In this document: piece by piece, positions 1 to 5,046 of the stretch
How the letters are laid out: each line of letters opens with the position of its first letter
How positions within the stretch are numbered: position 1 is the stretch's first letter
Assembly: GCA_027364815.1 (NCBI GenBank)
Contig: DAHXOQ010000217.1
Coordinates: forward strand, 1 to 5,046
DNA from: Acidobacteriaceae bacterium
GTDB lineage: Bacteria; Acidobacteriota; Terriglobia; Terriglobales; Acidobacteriaceae
DNA: 5,046 nucleotides
Reading direction: 5' to 3'
Position numbers and translations under genes: made by a program
The notes under the pieces: generated by a model
Database searches by the model: none
Told to the model about the DNA's origin: nothing
Seen by the model: the letters and a program-made list of their open reading frames with translations, nothing else

Positions 1-205
1 CAGCGAACCAGCTGGGGCCATAGTAGCCATAAGGTGCGCAGGCATAAGGGTAATAGGAGTAGTACCCCCAATCGCAAACCGGCGGAACTCCAACATCGTC
101 TCCAATTCCAACTCCAACCGCAATCTGTGCGTTCGCTGTAGTGGAAAGTGGAAGAGTAAACGCCGCAACCACAAGCACCAACAGTACCAGGCGAAGTTTG
201 TTCAT
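1..205 (-). CDS. Small secreted Tyr/Pro/Gly-rich protein, N-terminal part (cut by window edge)
   Basis: Reading leftward from an ATG at 205-203, 68 codons are open to the window edge, so the 3' end is missing. Residues 1-26 form a classical signal peptide: MNKLR, then a hydrophobic core (residues 6-20), then STTANA with likely cleavage before Gln27. The mature part begins with a Gly/Val-rich stretch (residues 28-40) and passes into an aromatic, Tyr/Gly/Pro-rich region (residues 46-67, including the motif APYGYYGPSW) with two cysteines, Cys44 and Cys56. The start is supported by GAGGAGG four bases upstream. The protein should be exported to the periplasm or outer surface. Short exported Tyr/Gly-rich proteins of this style are, from memory, frequent in Acidobacteriota and usually annotated hypothetical. 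I cannot assign a function. It is transcribed away from murC. Confidence 0.85.
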   Translation of the reverse strand, partial: MNKLRLVLLVLVVAAFTLPLSTTANAQIAVGVGIGDDVGVPPVCDWGYYSYYPYACAPYGYYGPSWFA

Positions 206-494
206 AATTCCTCCTCGTGCCATCCCGGCTTTTCAGCTCAGGTTTCTCTGGGCCTAACCCCTGAGAGCACTTACCGGACCCAACCGGCTTCTATTAACTA
301 GGACAGCAATCCCAGCAATAAGTTGCGGCCTGGTTAAAAGAATCCCACCAACCAAGTCTTTTCGCAAGTATTTCTTCGAATGTAGACGGATTTCAACCGC
401 AAACGTCTCTCTCAACGCACTTTATAGACTGCTGAAAATCAAAGGGCCGGGGGCGACTGCTCGACCGCAGGTGGTAGCCTGAATCATAAAGACT
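206..494. other. Divergent intergenic region between the secreted protein gene and murC
   Basis: These 289 bases separate two divergent genes and must carry both promoters, but nothing stands out strongly. Leftward, TTGCTG (minus strand 318-313) lies 16 bases from TAATAG (296-291), a weak sigma70-like pair. Rightward, TATAGA at 423-428 could be a -10 for murC, but no good -35 sits 17 bases upstream. A six-base inverted repeat, CTCAGG (237-242) and CCTGAG (260-265), falls in the probable leader of the left gene. No ORF with a credible start and ribosome site was seen, and there is no sign of a murG end upstream of murC. Confidence 0.5.
210..216 (-). promoter_or_regulatory. Strong Shine-Dalgarno of the left-hand secreted protein gene
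   Basis: On the minus strand the sequence reads GAGGAGG-AATT-ATG. This is a near-perfect anti-16S match only four bases before the ATG at 205-203. It fixes the start of the secreted protein and suggests efficient translation, unlike murC and ftsQ, which have weak sites. Confidence 0.8.
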
Positions 495-1907
495 ATGTTC
501 GTACAGCACCAACACGTTCACTTCATTGGTATTGGCGGCATCGGTATGAGCGGAATAGCCGAAATCCTCCTCAGCCTGGGCATGCGTGTCTCCGGTTCCG
601 ACCAGCGCCGCACCCCCATCACCGACCGCCTCACCACCCTCGGGGCCACTATTTTCGAGGGTCATAGCGCTGAGAACATCGCCGGAGCCACTGTCGTCGT
701 CACCAGCTCTGCCGTCAGCCCCGTCAACCCTGAAGTCCTTGAAGCACGCGCCAGTAAAATACCCGTCATTCAACGCGCTGAAATGCTTGCCGAGCTCATG
801 CGTCTTAAGTACGGCATTGCCATCGCAGGAATGCACGGCAAAACCACGACTACTTCCATGGTCGCTTCAGTCCTCGCCGCTGGAGGTCTCGATCCAACGG
901 TAGTTGTTGGCGGTCGTGTTGACGCACTCGGCTCCAACGCCAAACTTGGCACCACGCAGTACCTCGTCGCCGAAGCCGATGAAAGCGACCGCTCCTTCCT
1001 CAAGCTCTCGCCCATCCTCGCCGTCGTTACCAATCTCGATCGCGAGCACATGGATTGCTACCGTGACATGGCCGACGTTGAAACCGCTTACCTCGCCTTC
1101 ATGGACAAGGTCCCATTCTATGGCGCAGTCACGGCCTGCATCGACAATCCCGCACTCGCATCCATACTTCCGCGCGCCCATCGCCGCATCTTCACATATG
1201 GATTGAGTGAAGCCGCCGACTATCGCATCGATATTCTTCCGCGCGAAATATCAACAGACGCATGCAGCCCCGCCTACTCGCAATTTCAAATTACAATCGC
1301 TGGCCAACTGGGCAATGTCGTCCTGGGGCCCTTCACGCTCCACGTTCCCGGCCATCACAACGTTCTCAATGCCACAGCGGCCATCGCTATCGCCCATCAA
1401 CTTGAAGTCGACCCTCAACTCATTCGCATCGGCATCGCCAGCTTCCGAGGCGTCGAGCGCCGCTTCCAGTTACGCGGAAAAGTTCACGGCGTCACTGTCG
1501 TCGATGATTACGGCCATCACCCCACCGAAATTCTCGCCACCCTCGCCGCGGCCCGCGAGTGCGGATTCAAAAAAATCCATGTCGTCTTTCAGCCTCACCG
1601 CTTCACGCGTACCGCCGACCTTCTCGACGAAATCACCACCGCATTTACTGACGCCGATTCGCTTGTCCTTCTGCCTATCTACGCAGCCAGCGAAGCCCCT
1701 ATCCCCGGCGTGAATTCAGAATTATTAGCCGAGCACATACGCACTGCAGACACTACTATTCAAATTTCTCAAGCCAAAGATTTTTCAAGTGCAGTCGCTC
1801 AGATTGTCTCACTTGCCCGTGAAGGCGACCTCATCATGACCTTAGGCGCTGGCTCCGTCAGCCAACTTGGCCCACTGATTCTCGATACATTGGAAGAGCG
1901 ACAATAG
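495..1907 (+). CDS. murC: UDP-N-acetylmuramate--L-alanine ligase (MurC)
   Basis: This cytoplasmic ATP-dependent ligase joins L-alanine to UDP-MurNAc, the first step of peptidoglycan stem-peptide synthesis. The 470-residue length is normal for the family. All three Mur ligase domains are visible. The N-terminal UDP-binding Rossmann domain opens with GIGGIGMSG (residues 12-20). The central ATPase domain has the P-loop GMHGKTTTT (112-120), EADESD (160-165), TNLDREHMD (179-187) and HNVLNATAA (288-296). The C-terminal domain has DDYGHHPTE (337-345), FQPHRFTRT (365-373) and GAGSV (451-455). HHPTE and QPHRFTRT are typical of MurC and separate it from MurD, MurE and MurF. The ATG at 495 puts the Rossmann motif at the usual distance from the N-terminus, but the ribosome site before it is weak. 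The next gene is convergent and ends 33 bases downstream. No key residue is missing. Confidence 0.97.
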   Translation: MFVQHQHVHFIGIGGIGMSGIAEILLSLGMRVSGSDQRRTPITDRLTTLGATIFEGHSAENIAGATVVVTSSAVSPVNPEVLEARASKIPVIQRAEMLAELMRLKYGIAIAGMHGKTTTTSMVASVLAAGGLDPTVVVGGRVDALGSNAKLGTTQYLVAEADESDRSFLKLSPILAVVTNLDREHMDCYRDMADVETAYLAFMDKVPFYGAVTACIDNPALASILPRAHRRIFTYGLSEAADYRIDILPREISTDACSPAYSQFQITIAGQLGNVVLGPFTLHVPGHHNVLNATAAIAIAHQLEVDPQLIRIGIASFRGVERRFQLRGKVHGVTVVDDYGHHPTEILATLAAARECGFKKIHVVFQPHRFTRTADLLDEITTAFTDADSLVLLPIYAASEAPIPGVNSELLAEHIRTADTTIQISQAKDFSSAVAQIVSLAREGDLIMTLGAGSVSQLGPLILDTLEERQ

Positions 1908-1940
1908 GGAAGTGGCCCAGATGTAACGGGTATGTGCGCC

Positions 1941-3038
1941 TCAATAGATCCCGCCATAATTTTGCATGGAAATGATCTTTCCGTTTTTCACCAGGATCGA
2001 ATGACTCACCCCATCCCCCGACCAACTCTTCAAATTAAATCCATGTCCTGGTGGAACCGTCTGCACCCTCACATTCGAAAAAGTCAGCGGTTTGTTAGTG
2101 TCCAAAATCTCGGCCTGTTTCAAAGGTTCAATAAAATATGCCGCACCATGCCCCACTACCGTTGCTTCTCCATCGGGTTCCAGTAGAACCGCGCCCGTCT
2201 GCTCGACGCCGATACCGCGAACCTTTTCTTGTTTCGCATTCAGCCTCGCCAGAAACACCAGCAGTCTTCCCATTCGGTCGCGGGTGGCAAAGTGCGTATC
2301 CGTAATTACCCCACTCAAAATCGGAATCTTCAAAAATCCCTCTACCAACGTCACGCGTGGATCAAACGGATTCTCCAGCACCCTCTTGCTATCCAAATCC
2401 TTGTCCGTTGGCTTGTCCCCTTGCGCTGTATATGCCCACTCGCCCATCACAGCCAGCCCCGCGCTCGTTCCTCCCAACGGCACACCGCGTTCAATCGCCT
2501 TATTCAACTCCACCTGTACGGGCGTACCCGACCAATCATTCAAATAATTTGATTGATCCCCACCTGAAATAAAAATCGCGTGCGCCTCTCGAATCCTCTG
2601 CGCCACAAACGGATCACCCGCCGCCTCGCGATTCGGAATCACAATTGTCGCCACCGAATTCAAGTGGCAGATCTTCTGAATATACGGGTTATATTCATTT
2701 GTTTCTGTTGCCCGCAGCACCAGCAAATCCCCGCCATTCGCGCGCGCGCAAAGCCACTTGAATGCCTCATCCAGATCCTCGCCCCCTCCCATCAGCGCAT
2801 ATCCTGCCACAGGCTTTGCAGTTGCATCCTGCGCATTCCCAACGCGGTAGTACTGGTACGTAGGTTTTGGCTGTGTGGCCAGTTTTGGCTTTGTGGGAGG
2901 CTTCGCCTTCTGCCTTTGCCCTTCAATAACCATGCCGGTTGTGCAAAAAGCTCCCGCCACAACCACGATCACAAAAACTCTTCCAACCAGTCTCGTCCGC
3001 CACAAAATTCCACTCATCATCTGGGAAGCATAATGCAT
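1941..3038 (-). CDS. Exported cyanophycinase-like protein, peptidase S51 family
   Basis: The 365-residue protein has a hydrophobic segment at residues 17-37 (signal peptide or N-terminal anchor), a Lys/Pro/Gln-rich linker (41-60), then an S51 / class I glutamine-amidotransferase-like fold. Visible motifs are ALMGGGED (81-88), FISGGDQ (156-162), the nucleophile elbow GGTSAGLAVMG with Ser192 (189-199), DTHF with His249 (247-250), Arg253, Arg255 and Arg258, and GIGVEQ (275-280). Compared with Synechocystis CphB as I recall it, Ser132, His174, Gln101, Asp172 and Arg178/180/183 are all matched, but Gln173 is Thr248 and the catalytic Glu201 aligns with Gln280. Family members cleave cyanophycin (beta-Asp-Arg) or Asp/isoAsp dipeptides with a serine nucleophile. 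The true substrate here is unknown. The start at 3038 has GAGA upstream; Met7 or Met8 are alternatives. There is no lipobox (Phe precedes Cys32). It sits antisense between two cell wall and division genes. Confidence 0.9.
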   Translation of the reverse strand: MHYASQMMSGILWRTRLVGRVFVIVVVAGAFCTTGMVIEGQRQKAKPPTKPKLATQPKPTYQYYRVGNAQDATAKPVAGYALMGGGEDLDEAFKWLCARANGGDLLVLRATETNEYNPYIQKICHLNSVATIVIPNREAAGDPFVAQRIREAHAIFISGGDQSNYLNDWSGTPVQVELNKAIERGVPLGGTSAGLAVMGEWAYTAQGDKPTDKDLDSKRVLENPFDPRVTLVEGFLKIPILSGVITDTHFATRDRMGRLLVFLARLNAKQEKVRGIGVEQTGAVLLEPDGEATVVGHGAAYFIEPLKQAEILDTNKPLTFSNVRVQTVPPGHGFNLKSWSGDGVSHSILVKNGKIISMQNYGGIY

Positions 3039-3191
3039 TTCATCTCGAAATCAGTCACAAAAACTCCAATTCCATCCGGTTAAACCACTCCGCTTCCGTT
3101 ACCTCGTGGATACCCCCTAAGTCTTTGTTGAAAAAGCTCTTCCATCTGTCGCTAAAATCAAAGCTGGCGAATCTCACGACCTTGCTCAGGC
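3039..3191. other. Divergent intergenic region between the S51 gene and ftsQ
   Basis: These 153 bases separate the divergently transcribed S51-family gene and ftsQ, so both start signals must be here or inside the neighbours. A candidate promoter toward ftsQ is listed separately. Toward the S51 gene I see only a GAGA a few bases before its ATG and no convincing -35/-10 pair. The ftsQ reading frame is closed by TAA at 3153-3155, so ftsQ cannot begin upstream of that point. Confidence 0.6.
3128..3158 (+). promoter_or_regulatory. Candidate sigma70-type promoter for ftsQ
   Basis: TTGAAA (3128-3133, five of six to TTGACA) is followed after 19 bases by TAAAAT (3153-3158, five of six to TATAAT). 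The spacer is longer than the ideal 17. Transcription would start near 3165, leaving a leader of about 27 bases before the GTG at 3192. Because the gene upstream runs the other way, ftsQ needs a promoter in this gap, which supports the reading. It is not proven. Confidence 0.4.
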
Positions 3192-4901
3192 GTGAACAAT
3201 CAAGGTAATTTCAAAAATCGCAAGCTTCTATGGGAAGAACTGGCTCCCTCACCGGAACTGCGTCAACACGCAGGTCCTGATTCAGGCGCCTACACTTCTA
3301 TCCCCACCGCAGACGCAACCCCTCTGCGCCCACTGAAACCACGTCTCGGCTTTGCCCGCCGCACCACTGAAAATCTTGAGCCCGCTCAATCGCATGAGCC
3401 TCTTCCTCAATTCGATGACGATGCTGACTTCCGTCCGCGCCGCATCCGTTGGCGTCCGCGTACCACTGCAGGTTGGGCTCTCATCGCTATCGCCGTGCTT
3501 CTCATCTTCGGCGCCGTCACTACGGGCGCCATCGTTCTCCGCCGCCAGATCCTTGCCAATAATCGCTTCAATCTCGCCACGGCCAACAATCTCCAGATGA
3601 CCGGAGCCACTGAAGTCAGCAAGACGGAACTTTTTCCTGTCTTTAAGCAGGACATCGGCCACAACGTCTTCCAGATACCTCTCAGTGCGCGCCGCAAAGA
3701 GCTTGAGCAGATCTCCTGGGTGCAGCGTGCAACCGTGATGCGCGTCCTTCCCAATCAACTACGCGTCTCTGTCGTTGAGCGCACACCCGTCGCCTTTGTC
3801 CGCTCCACGCCTGAAGACCAGCAGATCGGCCTCGTCGATGCAGACGGCGTCCTGCTCAAGTTGCCCGCATCGCTCGTCTCCCAGCGCCATTACTCATTCC
3901 CTGTGGTCACTGGTGTCGACGCTAAGGATTCACTCGCCGAGCGCCACAAACGCATGGTTGTGTACATGCGCCTGATTCGCGAACTCGACTCCGGCAATCG
4001 CAAATTCTCTGAGCAGATCTCAGAGATCGACCTGCGCGATCCCAATGATGCGCGCGTTCTGATGCCTGAAGCCGGCGCTGACATTCTCGCCCACTTCGGC
4101 TCAGACCATTTCCTGGAGCGCTACCAGACTTACCAGTCACACATCGCCGAGTGGCGTCAGCAGTATCCAAAACTGTCCACCGTCGACCTGCGTTATGAGC
4201 AGCAAGTCATCCTGCGCCAGTCGGACGATTCCTCCGCAGCCGCGCCTCATCCTGATCAACTCGCCGCGGCTCAGTCCACGCAACCCACGCAAACTGCCCA
4301 GCTTGCGCTAACCACCGAGCCCGCTCAACCTGCCTCAAAGTCGCCTGAGCCGAAGCATGGCCAGAAGTCTGATTCAATGCCCGTGTTGAATGCTTCGGTC
4401 ACTTCGGCACCGAAAATGCCTGACCACCAAAGTGTTACAAAGAATTCGACGCCATCAAAAAACGATTCGACTAAATCAGAAAAACCCTCGCCAACTTCAG
4501 CAAAAGTCTCCATAGCTCCTTCAAATCCGGCACAGAATTTGGCAAAATCTACTCATGATTCCCCAAAAGTAATCGATGCAACGACTTCCAATAGCAGTAC
4601 AATTCATCCACAGCTTTCAGATGGCCACGTTGTGAAGACGGTTCTGCCAGTTGAGAAAACAACCTCCAGCAAGGGTGCGGTAAAGCCCTCAGACAATAAA
4701 GCCCCGTCCAGCACCCGCGACAAAAAGGAGTCCACGAGTAAGACCAAAGCATCTTCAGCCAAGTCGAAGGGCAACAGCAAAACGTCAAAAAAGAATTCCA
4801 CCAGCAGCAAGCAAAAGAAAGCCGCCGGAAAGACCAAGCCATCCGTAAAAAAAACGTCAGTTCAAACTACGCACTCCGAGCATCCAACAAACCAGCAGTA
4901 A
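3192..4901 (+). CDS. ftsQ: Cell division protein FtsQ with a long low-complexity C-terminal tail
   Basis: FtsQ (DivIB) is a single-pass inner-membrane protein that links FtsB/FtsL and other divisome parts. Residues 1-92 are a long cytoplasmic N-terminus with an Arg-rich end (81-90). A membrane segment spans about 94-117. A POTRA domain covers about 125-198 and ends in the typical RVSVVERTPVAFV. The FtsQ beta domain covers about 199-342, with LVDADGVLLKLP (215-226), FPVVTG (236-241) and VDLRYEQQVI (331-340). Residues 345-569 are a periplasmic tail rich in Ser, Thr, Pro and Lys, very basic after residue 500. At 569 residues it is about twice E. coli FtsQ (276). The start is GTG at 3192 with CAGG just before it; the frame is closed upstream by TAA at 3153-3155 with no other start between. 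The core assignment is firm, while the tail has no recognisable domain. Confidence 0.92.
   Translation: MNNQGNFKNRKLLWEELAPSPELRQHAGPDSGAYTSIPTADATPLRPLKPRLGFARRTTENLEPAQSHEPLPQFDDDADFRPRRIRWRPRTTAGWALIAIAVLLIFGAVTTGAIVLRRQILANNRFNLATANNLQMTGATEVSKTELFPVFKQDIGHNVFQIPLSARRKELEQISWVQRATVMRVLPNQLRVSVVERTPVAFVRSTPEDQQIGLVDADGVLLKLPASLVSQRHYSFPVVTGVDAKDSLAERHKRMVVYMRLIRELDSGNRKFSEQISEIDLRDPNDARVLMPEAGADILAHFGSDHFLERYQTYQSHIAEWRQQYPKLSTVDLRYEQQVILRQSDDSSAAAPHPDQLAAAQSTQPTQTAQLALTTEPAQPASKSPEPKHGQKSDSMPVLNASVTSAPKMPDHQSVTKNSTPSKNDSTKSEKPSPTSAKVSIAPSNPAQNLAKSTHDSPKVIDATTSNSSTIHPQLSDGHVVKTVLPVEKTTSSKGAVKPSDNKAPSSTRDKKESTSKTKASSAKSKGNSKTSKKNSTSSKQKKAAGKTKPSVKKTSVQTTHSEHPTNQQ
4224..4898 (+). other. Low-complexity basic tail-coding segment of ftsQ
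   Basis: This segment encodes FtsQ residues 345-569. It begins Ala/Gln/Thr/Pro-rich (345-385) and becomes Ser/Thr/Lys/Pro-rich. Residues 500-556 contain about 17 lysines and only three acidic residues, with SK, KK and TK pairs that recall histone-H1-like tails. Codon use changes with composition: the C-ending codons of the core give way to A-rich ones such as TCA and AAA from about 4330 on. It is probably disordered. No exact long repeat was seen. Confidence 0.75.
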
Positions 4902-4921
4902 GTAGTTGGCTACAAACAGAG

Positions 4922-4942
4922 AACTGACAACTGAGAACCAGC
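4922..4942 (+). repeat. Short 7-base tandem repeat, about three imperfect units
   Basis: AACTGAC (4922-4928), AACTGAG (4929-4935) and AACCAGC (4936-4942) follow each other directly. The first two differ at one base and the third is degenerate. The repeat lies in the 73-base gap after ftsQ, about 18 bases before the ribosome binding site of the next gene. It is too short to assign a function and may be a decayed simple repeat. Confidence 0.4.
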
Positions 4943-4959
4943 GCCCAGCGCGACATTTT

Positions 4960-4964
4960 AGGAG
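4960..4964 (+). promoter_or_regulatory. Shine-Dalgarno of the last gene
   Basis: AGGAG lies ten bases before the ATG at 4975. It decides that this ATG is the start and not the in-frame ATG at 4993 (Met7). Confidence 0.7.
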
Positions 4965-4974
4965 CAAGAACATC

Positions 4975-5046
4975 ATGGCTGAAACCCTCGGAATGAACGT
5001 CACCCAGTCGAACCACCCTCTCCCCCCCGGCGTCAAGCTGCCCATC
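4975..5046 (+). CDS. Start of a gene, possibly IscS-like cysteine desulfurase (cut by window edge)
   Basis: Twenty-four codons are open from an ATG with a good AGGAG site to the window edge. The first 19 or so residues (MAETLGMNVTQSNHPLPPG) are polar and Pro-containing, with no signal peptide. The last visible residues, VKLPI, match the N-terminus of E. coli IscS (MKLPIYLD...) as I recall it, so the gene may encode a cysteine desulfurase with a short N-terminal extension. That enzyme is PLP-dependent and supplies sulfur for Fe-S clusters and tRNA thiolation. The match is only four or five residues, so this is a lead and not an identification. By position ftsA would be the usual follower of ftsQ, but the actin-fold phosphate-1 motif (DIGT/S) that normally appears within the first 15 or so residues of FtsA is absent. 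The gene lies 73 bases after ftsQ and could be co-transcribed with it. Confidence 0.7.
   Translation, partial: MAETLGMNVTQSNHPLPPGVKLPI

Noticed and set aside
237..265. Inverted repeat CTCAGG/CCTGAG as an operator or terminator
   Set aside because: Six base pairs with a 17-base loop and no T run is within chance expectation. It is noted only in the description of the gap.
393..836. Open frame on the minus strand overlapping the start of murC
   Set aside because: Its composition is that of a shadow frame in a GC-rich gene. There is no ribosome site, and it overlaps the firmly identified murC Rossmann and P-loop regions.
1908..1940. Possible bidirectional terminator between the convergent murC and S51 genes
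   Set aside because: The 33-base gap has no stable stem-loop followed by a T run on either strand that I can see.
2092..2547. Open frame on the plus strand inside the S51-family gene
   Set aside because: The opposite strand carries clear S51 motifs over the same bases. The plus-strand product has no recognisable domain and no ribosome site.
2936..2950. Possible lipoprotein signal at Cys32 of the S51-family protein
   Set aside because: The residue before Cys32 is Phe, which does not fit the lipobox, so a plain signal peptide or membrane anchor is preferred.
2580..3083. Plus-strand open frame running into the gap before ftsQ
   Set aside because: The product is Arg/His-rich shadow-like sequence antisense to the S51 gene's N-terminal half, with no start signal.
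3282..3758. Minus-strand open frames antisense to ftsQ
   Set aside because: The plus strand encodes the membrane segment and POTRA domain of FtsQ. The antisense products are low-complexity and have no start signals.
4975..5046. Assigning the last gene as ftsA on position alone
   Set aside because: The visible N-terminus has no FtsA motif and ends in residues more like IscS. The gene symbol is left blank.

Overview
The window looks like a piece of an acidobacterial chromosome (Acidobacteriota, probably class Terriglobia). This is an inference. It rests on C/G-ending codon use, a small exported Tyr/Pro/Gly-rich protein of a style common in that group, and the way murC and ftsQ are arranged. 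No rRNA or other taxonomic marker is present.

Layout, left to right. (1) 1-205, minus strand: the first 68 codons of a small secreted protein, cut by the window edge. (2) 206-494: a divergent intergenic region that must hold signals for that gene and for murC. (3) 495-1907, plus: complete murC, UDP-N-acetylmuramate--L-alanine ligase. (4) 1941-3038, minus: a complete exported or membrane-anchored cyanophycinase-like (peptidase S51) protein, convergent with murC. (5) 3039-3191: a second divergent gap with a candidate promoter reading toward ftsQ. (6) 3192-4901, plus: ftsQ with a GTG start and a very long low-complexity C-terminal tail. (7) 4975-5046, plus: the first 24 codons of another gene with a good ribosome binding site. 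Its last visible residues resemble the start of IscS cysteine desulfurase more than FtsA.

murC and ftsQ belong to the division and cell wall (dcw) gene set. MurC adds the first amino acid of the peptidoglycan stem peptide in the cytoplasm, and FtsQ is a bitopic divisome scaffold. In many bacteria they are co-directional, often with murB and ddl between them. Here the space is taken by one opposite-strand S51-family gene, so murC and ftsQ cannot share a simple transcript and each probably has its own promoter.

The two most notable points are both in protein sequence. The S51 protein keeps the cyanophycinase nucleophile, histidine and arginine cluster but has Gln where the cyanophycinase catalytic Glu should be. 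FtsQ carries about 225 extra residues after its core domain, ending in a Lys/Ser/Thr-rich basic segment. I see no CRISPR array, tRNA, rRNA, insertion sequence or phage gene.
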